Source: Prevotella sp. UBA2850 | GTDB lineage: Bacteria; Bacteroidota; Bacteroidia; Bacteroidales; Bacteroidaceae | Assembly: GCA_002350805.1 (NCBI GenBank) | Contig: DEFO01000006.1 | Coordinates: 1-64,000, forward strand | DNA length: 64,000 nt | Direction: 5' to 3' | Part shown: piece by piece, positions 16,746 to 25,367 of the stretch | Layout: every line of letters begins with the position of its first letter | How positions within the stretch are numbered: position 1 is the stretch's first letter | Translations under genes and position numbers: made by a program | The notes under the pieces: model-generated | Databases searched by the model: none | Told to the model about the DNA's origin: nothing | Seen by the model: the letters and a program-made list of their open reading frames with translations, nothing else

Positions 16746-18800
16746 ATGAATTTCAAACTGACATCTAAATTCAAGCCCACAGGCGACCAGCCTGAAGCGA
16801 TTCGCGAACTGACAGAAGGACTGGAGCGTGGCGACCGCGCCCAGGTGCTGCTGGGTGTGACTGGCTCGGGAAAGACATTCACCGTGGCCAACGTGATAGC
16901 CAACGTGAACCGCCCCACCCTGATTCTCAGCCACAACAAGACGCTGGCCGCACAGCTCTACGAGGAGATGAAAGGCTTCTTCCCCGAGAATGCCGTCGAG
17001 TATTACGTATCCTACTACGACTACTACCAGCCGGAGGCTTACCTGCCTGCCTCCGACACCTACATCGAGAAAGACCTGGCCATCAACGATGAGATCGACC
17101 GGCTGCGGCTCTCTGCCGTCTCTGCTTTGCTTTCGGGCAGGAAAGACGTAGTGGTGGTCTCCTCCGTCTCGTGCATCTATGGCATGGGTGGCCCCACCTC
17201 GATGGCCAACAGCGTCATCAACCTCAAGAAAGGCATGATTCTCGACCGCAATATGTTCTTGCGCCGACTGGTTGATGCCCTCTATGTGCGCAACGACATC
17301 GAACTCAAGCGCGGTACTTTCAGGGTGAAAGGCGACACCGTGGATGTGTTCATGGCCTATAGCGACAACCTGCTGCGCGTCACTTTCTGGGACGACGAGA
17401 TTGACAGCATTGAGGAGCTCGACGCCGTGACGCTCCACCGACTGGGTTCGTTCGAAGAATATCAGATATATCCTGCCAACCTTTTCGTGACTTCCAAGGA
17501 GCAGACCGAGATAGCCATCAGACAAATACAAGACGACTTGCTGAAGCAGATTGAATTCTTCAACGAGATAGGAGATGGCATTAAGGCTCAGCGCATTAAG
17601 GAACGTGTCGAGTACGACATGGAGATGATAAAAGAACTGGGGCATTGCTCGGGCATAGAGAATTACTCGCGCTATTTCGACGGCCGTGAGGCTGGTCAGC
17701 GACCCTATTGTTTGTTGGATTTTTTTCCAGAAGATTTTCTATTGGTCGTCGACGAGAGCCATGTCTGCGTCCCACAGATCAGCGCCATGTATGGAGGCGA
17801 CCGGGCCCGCAAGACCAACCTGGTGGAATATGGCTTCCGCCTGCCTGCGGCCTTCGACAACCGCCCGTTGCGCTTCGAGGAGTTCCAGCAGATGATTCAT
17901 CAGGTGATCTACGTATCGGCCACTCCTGCCGACTTCGAACTGAACGAGGCCGAGGGTGTGGTGGTCGAACAGCTGATACGCCCCACAGGACTGCTCGACC
18001 CCGAGATTGAGGTGCGTCCCAGCGAGAATCAGATAGACGACTTGTTGGACGAGATCCTGACACGAAGTCAGCGGGGCGAGCGTGTGCTGGTGACGACGCT
18101 GACCAAGCGCATGGCAGAAGAGCTGACCGAATACCTGCTGAACCACGATGTGCGCGCCAACTACATCCATAGCGACGTAGCCACACTCGACCGCGTGAAA
18201 ATCATGAGCGACCTGCGTGCCGGCGCCTTCGATGTGCTGGTGGGCGTCAACCTCCTTCGCGAGGGACTGGACCTGCCCGAGGTTTCGCTGGTGGCCATCC
18301 TCGACGCCGACAAGGAAGGGTTCCTGCGCTCGCACCGCAGTCTCACCCAGACGGCAGGACGTGCTGCACGCAACGTGAACGGCAAGGTGATCATGTATGC
18401 CGACACCATCACTCAGAGCATGCAGCTCACCATCGACGAGACCATGCGCCGACGTGCCAAACAGCTGAAATACAATGAGGAGCACGGCATCACGCCCCAG
18501 CAGATTGTCAAGGAAATCAAGACGAGCCTCTCCACCCGTACCGAAGACTTACGGCCCGATGCCCGGGAAATCAAGATGGCCGTCACCGGCTCACCATCCT
18601 ATGCTGCCAAAGGCGAACCCGCCAGTGGAGCCTTTGCCGCCGACCCGGTTGTGCGCCGCATGACAAGACCCCAGCTGGAGAAGTGCATCGAAGAGACCAC
18701 CCGTCTGATGAAGGAGGCAGCCAAGAAGTTCGACTTCCTCCAGGCCGCTCAATATCGCAATGAAATCGTGCGCCTGCAAGAACAACTGGAATTGAAATAA
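16746..18800 (+). CDS. uvrB: Excinuclease ABC subunit UvrB
   Basis: DNA-damage recognition helicase of nucleotide excision repair, acting with UvrA and UvrC. The 684 residues from ATG 16746 match the usual length. Visible: PTGDQPEAI at the N-terminus, Walker A GVTGSGKT (37-44), the beta-hairpin region YYVSYYDYYQPEAYLPASDTY, DESHV helicase motif, VGVNLLREGLDLPEVSL, and a C-terminal UVR domain ending AAQYRNEIVRLQEQLE that contacts UvrC. Single gene, divergent from the bamD operon. No long upstream LexA-like palindrome seen. Confidence 0.97.
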   Translation: MNFKLTSKFKPTGDQPEAIRELTEGLERGDRAQVLLGVTGSGKTFTVANVIANVNRPTLILSHNKTLAAQLYEEMKGFFPENAVEYYVSYYDYYQPEAYLPASDTYIEKDLAINDEIDRLRLSAVSALLSGRKDVVVVSSVSCIYGMGGPTSMANSVINLKKGMILDRNMFLRRLVDALYVRNDIELKRGTFRVKGDTVDVFMAYSDNLLRVTFWDDEIDSIEELDAVTLHRLGSFEEYQIYPANLFVTSKEQTEIAIRQIQDDLLKQIEFFNEIGDGIKAQRIKERVEYDMEMIKELGHCSGIENYSRYFDGREAGQRPYCLLDFFPEDFLLVVDESHVCVPQISAMYGGDRARKTNLVEYGFRLPAAFDNRPLRFEEFQQMIHQVIYVSATPADFELNEAEGVVVEQLIRPTGLLDPEIEVRPSENQIDDLLDEILTRSQRGERVLVTTLTKRMAEELTEYLLNHDVRANYIHSDVATLDRVKIMSDLRAGAFDVLVGVNLLREGLDLPEVSLVAILDADKEGFLRSHRSLTQTAGRAARNVNGKVIMYADTITQSMQLTIDETMRRRAKQLKYNEEHGITPQQIVKEIKTSLSTRTEDLRPDAREIKMAVTGSPSYAAKGEPASGAFAADPVVRRMTRPQLEKCIEETTRLMKEAAKKFDFLQAAQYRNEIVRLQEQLELK

Positions 18801-18818
18801 CGTTAATTTATCCTTACA

Positions 18819-18852
18819 TTGAGAGTTATTCGCACATTATTTATTAATTTTG
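18819..18852 (+). promoter_or_regulatory. Promoter of the DUF4468 operon
   Basis: TAATTTTG (18845-18852) lies 29 bases before the start codon, with TTG at 18819-18821 upstream; the 23-base spacer is longer than usual. Confidence 0.5.
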
Positions 18853-18880
18853 CACCAACTTATCAATCAGTATCACGCGT

Positions 18881-19906
18881 ATGATGAAGAAAATTGCACT
18901 TGCCATATTGCTGTGCATGCCCTTAGGGATGCAAGCACAGAGCGTCGTCAACGATGCCAAGCAGAAAGCCGAACTGGCCAAGAAAGCCGCCGAGGAGGCT
19001 GCCCGTATTGCCGAGGAAGCTCGCATAGCCGCCCTCAAGGCCGAAGAGGCTGCAAAAGCTGCCGAGGAAGCCGCCAAGGCTGAAGCGAAAGCCAAGGCCA
19101 AGGCTGAAGAGGCCGTGAAAGAAGCGAAGGCTAAAGAGGCTGTGAAAGAGGCTAAAGCTAAAGAGGCTGCAAAAGAGGCAAAAGCTAAAGCTGAGGCTAA
19201 AGAGGCTGAGGCTAAAGAGGCCGTGAAGGAGGCTAAGGCTAAAGAAGCCGCCAAAGAGGCTAAGGCTAAAGAAGCTGCCAAAGAGGCTAAAGCAAAACTC
19301 GAAGAGAGCACCACCAACAAATGGGAGGTCAGCAACAACGAGCGTGCGGTGAAGGCCTTGACCGAATCAGCCGCTGCTGCAGCACCCAACCCCGACGCCA
19401 AGTATCTGGAGGGTGCCGTGCCCGAGGTGAACGGACAAGTGGAGTGGCGCCTGAGCATCGACGTCCCCGGCAAGAGCGCCGAGTGGATCTACGACAAGCT
19501 GGGCCAGCTGTTCACCGACATGACCCATGCGGAAGGACAGATGGAGCAAAGCCGTGTGGCTTTGGCCGACGAGGCCACCCACACCCTGGGCGTGAGATTC
19601 CAGGAGTGGCTGGTGTTCCGCAACTCCACCCTCTCGCTCGACCGCACCGAGTTCAACTTCACCATCATAGCTGAGTGCACCAACGAGCATGCCGATGTGA
19701 AGCTGGGGCGCATCAACTACGTGTACGAGGAAAACCGTGACGGCGGCATGACCGCCAAGGCCGAGGAATGGATCACCGACAAATACGGACTGAACAAGAG
19801 CAAGACCAAGCTGGCCCGCCTCTCAGGCAAGTTCCGCCGCAAGACCATCGACCGTAAGGACTATATCTTCAGGGAAATCAAGAATACACTTTTGTTGGAA
19901 GACTAA
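18881..19906 (+). CDS. Secreted DUF4468-domain protein with a long Lys/Glu/Ala helix
   Basis: A 341-residue protein with signal peptide (1-20, ending MQAQ). Residues about 24-148 are almost only A, K and E, with repeats such as KEAKAKEAVKEAKAKEAAK. They are predicted to be a coiled coil or single straight helix, perhaps a periplasm-spanning spacer. The C-terminal part (about 175-295: EWIYDKLGQLFTDM, VRFQEWLVFRN, EFNFTIIAEC, KAEEWITDKYGL) fits the DUF4468 beta-alpha fold. First of a three-gene run with the small membrane protein and the Porin_10 gene. The DNA of the helix region is itself a degenerate repeat, so its length may vary between strains. Function unknown. Confidence 0.75.
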   Translation: MMKKIALAILLCMPLGMQAQSVVNDAKQKAELAKKAAEEAARIAEEARIAALKAEEAAKAAEEAAKAEAKAKAKAEEAVKEAKAKEAVKEAKAKEAAKEAKAKAEAKEAEAKEAVKEAKAKEAAKEAKAKEAAKEAKAKLEESTTNKWEVSNNERAVKALTESAAAAAPNPDAKYLEGAVPEVNGQVEWRLSIDVPGKSAEWIYDKLGQLFTDMTHAEGQMEQSRVALADEATHTLGVRFQEWLVFRNSTLSLDRTEFNFTIIAECTNEHADVKLGRINYVYEENRDGGMTAKAEEWITDKYGLNKSKTKLARLSGKFRRKTIDRKDYIFREIKNTLLLED

Positions 19907-19922
19907 AATCATTTCGTAACAC

Positions 19923-20141
19923 ATGACTTTGCAAAAGAGAAAAAGAGGAGAAAACCACGACGTCGAGGAGCGTCCCGACCGCTACCTGCGCCTGCGCAAC
20001 ATCCTGAACCTCATCTTCATGGTGGGCGCCATCGTGGGTGTGGCCGTCTATTTGTGGGCCGACAGCACCGTGGGCACCATTATCATTCTTGGCGCAATGG
20101 TGTTCAAGATGGTTGAATGCGTTTACAGATACAAGAAATGA
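19923..20141 (+). CDS. Small two-helix membrane protein
   Basis: A 72-residue protein with a basic N-terminus (LQKRKRGENHDVEERPDRY) and two hydrophobic helices (about 27-46 and 50-66), ending VYRYKK. No recognised family. It lies 16 bases behind the DUF4468 gene and its stop overlaps the Porin_10 start (ATGA at 20138-20141), so translational coupling is likely. It appears real because of this packing and its clean membrane-protein composition. Confidence 0.75.
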   Translation: MTLQKRKRGENHDVEERPDRYLRLRNILNLIFMVGAIVGVAVYLWADSTVGTIIILGAMVFKMVECVYRYKK

Positions 20142-22504
20142 AAAGAGCATTAGCCGTCATGGCTCTCCTGGCAGCTACTGCCGTCACCGTCGTGGCTCAG
20201 ATCAGAGATTTGCAGCCCGAGGGTGGCTTGGCTATGCCCGGCCAGCAAGACAACCGCACCGTCATGAACCGCGACACCACGAAGACCGACAAGGAGATTC
20301 CCATGGGTCTGAAGGTGTGGAGCGTGGACGAGCGTTTTGGCGACCGCACACCGGCCACCGCCGACACCCTGCACTATATGTTCATGAACAGCATCTTCAA
20401 CACCGGCCTGCGCTCGGAATACAACTCTACGGGCAACGTGGGTGCACCCCGCGAGCATCGCATCTTCATCGACCGGCAGGAGAACGACCAGTTCCTCTTC
20501 ACCCAGCCATACGATTATTTCATTACGCCCCCCGGTAAGTTCCACTTCACCAACACGCTCTCGCCCATCACCAACCTCGCCTACAACACCTGTGGCGACC
20601 GCAACAACGGCGAGGACCACTTCAAGGCGCTCTTTGGCGTGAATGCCGGCAAGCGCATCGGACTGGGCTTTAAGTTCGACTACATCTACGGGCGCGGCTA
20701 CTACCAGAACCAAAGCACAGCCCACTTCAACTACACCATGTACGGCTCTTATCTGGGCGACCGCTACCAGGCTCATCTGCTGCTTTCCACCAACCACCAG
20801 AAGGTGACTGAGAACGGCGGTATCACCAACGACGACTATATCACCCACCCCGAGGTGTTCAGCGATAATTTCCGCACCAGCGAGATACCAACCCTGCTCG
20901 AGCAGAACTGGAACCGCAACGACAACCAGCACGTCTTCTTCACCCACCGCTACAGCCTGGGCTTCAACCGCAAGGTGCCCATGACCGAGGAGGAAATCAA
21001 GGCGAAGAAGTTCGCCATGGCCTCACAGAAAGAACAGGAGGAGAAGAAAGCCCGCGAGGAAGCCATGAAGCAGGCCAAGAAAGAGGGCCGCGAGTGGAAC
21101 GAGGCCGAATACCAGCAGCGCACGCAGAAAGACTTCGGCGGACGCCCCGACGATGCCAAGATTGCGGGCAAGGAACCAGCCCCTGCTGACAGCACCGCCA
21201 CTGAGGGCACCGGCCGCATCAAGGTAGGCAGCAAGGAAGAGGCCGACCGCCTGCTGGCACAGGAGAAGACCCAAGAGAAGGAGGACACGGCATGGGTGAA
21301 AGACGAGTTTGTGCCCGTGACCAGTTTCATCCATACGGCCAAATTCGACAACTACCGCCGCATCTTCGAGGCCTATCGGGTGCCCGACACCTATTACGCC
21401 AACACCTACAACGTCGTGGAAAAGCTCGCCTCCGACTCTATCTACGACAAGATTGGCCACTACCGGCTGAAGAATACGCTCGCCATCGCCCTGCTCGAAG
21501 GCTTCAACAAATGGGCCAAGGCAGGACTGAAAGGCTTTGTCACCTCCGACCTGCGCCATTTCTCCCTCCCCGCAGAAGCCGCCGAGGGCGACACCCTGCC
21601 GGGCTTCCGCTCGTTCAACGAGCACACCCTGAGCGTGGGCGGACAACTGAGCAAGACACAGGGCTCGCTCTTGCACTACAATGCCACCCTCGAGACGTGG
21701 CTGATGGGCGAAGACGCCGGCCAGCTGAAGGTCGACGCCTCTGCCGACTTGAACTTCCATCTCTTCGGCGACACCGTGCAGCTGGCTGCCAATGGCTATC
21801 TGCACCGCGTCAACCCCACGTTCTTCTATCGCAACTACCAGTCGCGCCACTTATGGTGGAACAACGACAAGCTCGACAAGGAGACGCGTCTGCACCTCGA
21901 GGGCACGCTCACCTTCGGAAAGACCAACACCCGACTGCGCGTCGCCTTCGACAACATCAAGAACTACACCTATTTCGGTCAGGACTGGGCCGTTGATGGC
22001 ACCGACCGCTATGGCTACAACGTGGCGGTGCGCCAGCAGAGCGACGACATGACGGTGCTGACGGCACAGCTCGACCAGCGCTTCCGTCTGGGACCGCTCA
22101 ACTGGGAGAGTGTGGTGACGTGGCAGAAGTCCAGCGACGATGATGTGCTGCCCCTGCCGGCGCTCAACGTCTACTCCAACCTGTTCCTGAAATTCAATGT
22201 GGCCCATGTGCTCACCATCGACCTGGGTGCCGACGTGCGCTACTTCACGAAATACTACGCCCACGACTACTGCCCTGCCCTCGGCCAGTTCACGGTCCAG
22301 GAGAACCGCGACAACCGCATCGAGCTGGGCAACTACCCCATCGTCAATGTCTATGCCAATATGGACATCAAGCACACCCGCTTCTTCGTGATGATGAGCC
22401 ACGTCAACGCAGGCAAAGGAAAGCGCAACTACTTCTTCACGCCCCACTACCCGCTCAACGAGAATATCATCCGCTTTGGCGTCAGCTGGAATTTCTTCAA
22501 CTAG
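20138..22504 (+). CDS. Putative outer-membrane porin, Porin_10 family
   Basis: A 788-residue protein from the ATG at 20138. It has a signal peptide (1-20, ending VVAQ), then alternating aromatic beta-strands such as FHFTNTLSPITNLAYN and IGLGFKFDYIYGRGYYQNQ, and ends IIRFGVSWNFFN with terminal aromatic residues. This matches the Bacteroidota putative-porin family. Residues about 281-390 are a highly charged insert (KEQEEKKAREEAMKQAKKEG, then Pro/Asp-rich) inside a periplasmic turn or loop. That insert echoes the KEA-rich helix of the DUF4468 protein in the same operon. Physiological substrate unknown. Confidence 0.82.
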   Translation: MKRALAVMALLAATAVTVVAQIRDLQPEGGLAMPGQQDNRTVMNRDTTKTDKEIPMGLKVWSVDERFGDRTPATADTLHYMFMNSIFNTGLRSEYNSTGNVGAPREHRIFIDRQENDQFLFTQPYDYFITPPGKFHFTNTLSPITNLAYNTCGDRNNGEDHFKALFGVNAGKRIGLGFKFDYIYGRGYYQNQSTAHFNYTMYGSYLGDRYQAHLLLSTNHQKVTENGGITNDDYITHPEVFSDNFRTSEIPTLLEQNWNRNDNQHVFFTHRYSLGFNRKVPMTEEEIKAKKFAMASQKEQEEKKAREEAMKQAKKEGREWNEAEYQQRTQKDFGGRPDDAKIAGKEPAPADSTATEGTGRIKVGSKEEADRLLAQEKTQEKEDTAWVKDEFVPVTSFIHTAKFDNYRRIFEAYRVPDTYYANTYNVVEKLASDSIYDKIGHYRLKNTLAIALLEGFNKWAKAGLKGFVTSDLRHFSLPAEAAEGDTLPGFRSFNEHTLSVGGQLSKTQGSLLHYNATLETWLMGEDAGQLKVDASADLNFHLFGDTVQLAANGYLHRVNPTFFYRNYQSRHLWWNNDKLDKETRLHLEGTLTFGKTNTRLRVAFDNIKNYTYFGQDWAVDGTDRYGYNVAVRQQSDDMTVLTAQLDQRFRLGPLNWESVVTWQKSSDDDVLPLPALNVYSNLFLKFNVAHVLTIDLGADVRYFTKYYAHDYCPALGQFTVQENRDNRIELGNYPIVNVYANMDIKHTRFFVMMSHVNAGKGKRNYFFTPHYPLNENIIRFGVSWNFFN

Positions 22505-22525
22505 TTCTGGTTTCTCGGCTCGCTG

Positions 22526-22571
22526 TTTTTACCTGTTTCCGGCCTCGCCGTCTGGCTAGCGCAGGTAAAAA
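22526..22571. other. Inverted repeat between convergent porin and menA ends
   Basis: TTTTTACCTG (22526-22535) and CAGGTAAAAA (22562-22571) are perfect 10-base arms around 26 bases. The right arm lies in the last codons of menA. No standard terminator tail, but it could pair in either transcript. Confidence 0.4.
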
Positions 22572-23470
22572 TCTATCAGCACGCCCAGCGAGAAGAGTAT
22601 GCCATAGATAAACATGTTGCGGGCATTCTCACCCAGTATCAGGTTGAGCGCCTTGCCGTGCTTGATGCGCTTCATCTTTCTATAGGTACGCGCGTGAAGC
22701 ATCAGATAGACCACGGGCAGGAAGAAGGTGAAATAACGACCCGTGAAAAAGAATACCAGCCCCATGAGGAAGGCCAACAGTCCCAAGGCAAAAAACAAAA
22801 TCTCCGAGGCCCGCTCGCCAATCCTGATGACCAGCGTGCGCTTGCCGGCGGCCCGGTCGGTGTCGCGGTCGCGGTAGTTATTGACGATGAGCAGGGTGTC
22901 AATCACCATTCCGCAAGCCAGCGACGACTCCACCACCTCCTTGGTCACCGTGTGGGTCTGCAGGAAATAAGTACAGCAGACCGGAACGAGACCGAAGAAC
23001 ACCAGGACGAGCAGGTCGCCAAGTCCCAGATAAGAGAGATGGGTGGTATAGAGGAAGCAGAACACCACGCACAACAAGCCCACCACCACCATTTCCAGTC
23101 CGCCGAAGGCCACCAGGGGCAGACCCGTCAGACAGGCCAGGGCGGTGGTCATGCCAATGGCACGCCGCATGGCAGCCGTGGTCACCCATCCCTGGGCGCA
23201 CGCCCGGCGCGGACCCAGGCGCGTCTCATCGTCGGTACCCTTCTTATAGTCGAAATAATCGTTGATGAAGTTGGCGTCTATCTGCATGATAAACGCAAAG
23301 AGAAGGCACAACGCGGCAGCTATCCCATTGAAGTCAATGCCCGTCAGACGGGTGTCCACCCAAGCCAGCGAGAGTCCCATCATCACCGGAACAGCCGCAC
23401 CCGTAAGCGTTTTAGGCCTGGCAGCCAGTATCCACGCCTTCAAGGAGTTTACACGAATTGCTTCCATCAT
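22556..23470 (-). CDS. menA: 1,4-dihydroxy-2-naphthoate polyprenyltransferase
   Basis: UbiA-family membrane enzyme that attaches the polyprenyl tail to 1,4-dihydroxy-2-naphthoate, giving demethylmenaquinone for anaerobic respiration. It has 304 residues and about eight or nine membrane helices. First prenyl-diphosphate-binding motif NFINDYFDYKKGTDDE; second NNYRDRDTDRAAGKRT, where the DxxxD pattern binds magnesium. LAARPKTLTGAAVPV near the N-terminus is typical. The start is ATGATG. Divergent from the HD hydrolase gene with overlapping promoters. Confidence 0.93.
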   Translation of the reverse strand: MMEAIRVNSLKAWILAARPKTLTGAAVPVMMGLSLAWVDTRLTGIDFNGIAAALCLLFAFIMQIDANFINDYFDYKKGTDDETRLGPRRACAQGWVTTAAMRRAIGMTTALACLTGLPLVAFGGLEMVVVGLLCVVFCFLYTTHLSYLGLGDLLVLVFFGLVPVCCTYFLQTHTVTKEVVESSLACGMVIDTLLIVNNYRDRDTDRAAGKRTLVIRIGERASEILFFALGLLAFLMGLVFFFTGRYFTFFLPVVYLMLHARTYRKMKRIKHGKALNLILGENARNMFIYGILFSLGVLIDFYLR

Positions 23471-23526
23471 TGTGCTATATTCTTGCTCGTTATTACGTTT
23501 TCTACTCTGTTTTTATCTTGTTTTGC

Positions 23527-23557
23527 TTGCAAAAGTACGAATTATTTGCTAATTTTG
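23527..23557 (+). promoter_or_regulatory. HD-hydrolase promoter, TTG-N20-TAATTTTG
   Basis: TTG (23527-23529), a 20-base spacer and TAATTTTG (23550-23557), with the ATG 22 bases further on. It occupies almost the same 35 bases as the menA promoter on the other strand. Confidence 0.7.
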
Positions 23558-23561
23558 CAAA
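23530..23561 (-). promoter_or_regulatory. menA promoter, TTTG-N20-TACTTTTG
   Basis: Minus-strand TTTG (CAAA at 23558-23561) and TACTTTTG (23530-23537) are 20 bases apart. The box set lies inside the promoter of the divergent HD gene. Confidence 0.7.
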
Positions 23562-23579
23562 AATAAACCTTGATTTCGC

Positions 23580-24242
23580 ATGATTGACCAGCGTGTAAGC
23601 CTCGATTTGATGGAGTTCGTCGAAACCCAGATACTCCCCCGCTACAATGCCTTCGACAAGGCCCACAACCTTGTGCATGCCAACCGTGTCATCAGCCGGT
23701 CGCTCGAACTGGCCCGCAAGATTGGTGCCGACATGAACATGGCCTATACCATTGCCGCCTACCACGACCTGGGACTGGAAGGGCCGCGAGCCATCCACCA
23801 CCTGACCAGCGGGAAGATACTCACCGCCGACGCCCGTCTGAAGCGCTGGTTCACGCCCCAGCAGCTCACCGTGATGAAAGAAGCCGTTGAAGACCACCGC
23901 GCCTCCAGCAGCCATGCGCCGCGCAGCATCTACGGCAAGATAGTGGCAGAGGCCGACCGCGACCTCGAACCCGAGGTGGTGTTTCGCAGAACCATTGAAT
24001 ACGGCATCGAGCACTATCCCGAGAAAAGCCCCGAAGAGCATTGGGAGCGGTTTATGGAGCACATGCAGAACAAGTATTCCGAGCACGGATACATCAAGCT
24101 GTGGATACCGGGCTCGCCCAACGAACAGCATCAGAAAACCATCCAGAAACTGATACAAGAACCTGAAAAGCTGAGAAGCATCTTCGACAAGCTTTTCCAG
24201 GAGGAATGCCAGGAAGAAGGTCTAACAGATATTAGCCTATGA
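23580..24242 (+). CDS. HD-domain phosphohydrolase
   Basis: A 220-residue cytoplasmic protein with HD-superfamily metal ligands: His33 in HNLVHANRV, His62-Asp63 in YHDLGLEG, a further His in VEDHRASSSHAPRS and Asp in AEADRDLEPE. Family members hydrolyse phosphate esters, often nucleotides. The substrate is unknown. The C-terminal part (about 150-220) includes GSPNEQHQKTIQKLIQ. Directly followed by a broken membrane-protein gene on the same strand. Confidence 0.8.
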   Translation: MIDQRVSLDLMEFVETQILPRYNAFDKAHNLVHANRVISRSLELARKIGADMNMAYTIAAYHDLGLEGPRAIHHLTSGKILTADARLKRWFTPQQLTVMKEAVEDHRASSSHAPRSIYGKIVAEADRDLEPEVVFRRTIEYGIEHYPEKSPEEHWERFMEHMQNKYSEHGYIKLWIPGSPNEQHQKTIQKLIQEPEKLRSIFDKLFQEECQEEGLTDISL

Positions 24243-24255
24243 ACACAAAGTCAGA

Positions 24256-25059
24256 ATGCCGAAATTCACCAAGCTGCCCCATGCCAAACAAGGCTGGGCG
24301 CATGAATTGCTGATGTCGGTCGTGGCCACCAGCATCTCCATCGTGCTTACCTTCGGTACAGCATATCTGCTGGAACAGCAACAGAAGAAATCCTCACAGC
24401 GCCACATGGCGATGATGATCATCCACGACATCGACGAGAGCATCAAGCAGATGGAGCGCGTCGACAGCATCCTCAGGCTATTCAGCGACCTGCAGCTCAG
24501 CATCATGGAGGGAAAATATGAAAAGGGCATCAGCTCTGCCAGCGTGAGCCTCATTTCCTGCGACCCCTCCTTTGTGCATTTTGCCGAAACCGCCGAGCGC
24601 ATCTTCACGTCCAATGTCGACACATGGAGCACCATCGGCAAGGTGAATTTCATCGACAATGTGAGCAGTTGATACATCTGCCGAAGAAACTGCAAGACGA
24701 AAGTCATCTATGCTTTCCATCAGACGCTAAAGCCCAACGGCGAAGACGGCGATATCTTGTCGTTGCAGGAACTGCTCGACATCGATGTCGATGTCTTTAT
24801 CATCGGGGCGAGCGAGATGATTCATCGCATGAAGGCCTACAACCGCTTGAACAGGCGCATGATGGGTGTCAAGGATGAAGACCTTGACCATTTCTTGAAA
24901 GACCGTCAGAGCATCGATAAAGGTTCTCTCGACACCTTGATCAATGCCCTCAAGGAAGAGTATCTTGAGAAAATAGGGGAAAAAGACCAGGCCAGGCAAT
25001 ACTTCGATGAAAACATGGACAAGCTTTATCCGCTAGGCAACTCCGTTCCCCAAGAGTGA
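24256..25059 (+). pseudogene. Membrane-anchored protein of unknown function, interrupted by an in-frame TGA
   Basis: Two open segments lie in the same frame: 24256-24672 (138 residues, one membrane helix about 19-38, then charged helix) and the stretch after the TGA at 24670-24672, which continues in frame to the stop at 25059. The sequence across the break, FIDNVSS, stop, YICRRNCKTKVIYAFHQ, stays protein-like, and the second half (SLQELLDIDVDVFIIGASEM onward) has no start codon or ribosome site of its own close by. A single nonsense change in a gene of about 267 codons is the simplest reading. I do not recognise the family. Readthrough or a sequencing error are alternatives. Confidence 0.7.
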
Positions 25060-25266
25060 ACCGTAAAATGCCCCTTTCGTCCCCGAGTGTGTGCCACCCC
25101 CATGCTGAGTGGAGCATCATTCGTGGCCACGGCGAGGGCCTGCTGCTCTCTATCATTACCAGGCAACGAGCAGCGCACAAGGCTGACGCAAAACCGTGAT
25201 TAACAATATTTAAGGGCCCGAATCGTGGGGGATGAAGAGTTTTTTGCATTCTATATGATATGCAAA
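25060..25266. other. Intergenic region before DUF3737
   Basis: Part of a 308-base gap. I see no gene, RNA structure or repeat here; the remaining part holds the promoter of the DUF3737 gene. Confidence 0.5.
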
Positions 25267-25298
25267 TTTGGCAGTCTCAGATTTTGGTATTATTTTTG
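25267..25298 (+). promoter_or_regulatory. DUF3737 promoter, TTTG-N20-TATTTTTG
   Basis: TTTG (25267-25270), a 20-base spacer and TATTTTTG (25291-25298): full match to the Bacteroidota vegetative consensus, 69 bases before the start codon. Confidence 0.8.
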
Positions 25299-25367
25299 CA
25301 GGCGAATTGGAGAAGTAAGGAGGAACAGATCAAAAAAAAAACAAACCAACATCAGTACTGACAAGAA

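Noticed and set aside
24670..24672. Selenocysteine at the in-frame TGA
   Set aside because: No SECIS-like hairpin was evident immediately downstream, and the protein shows no redox motif.
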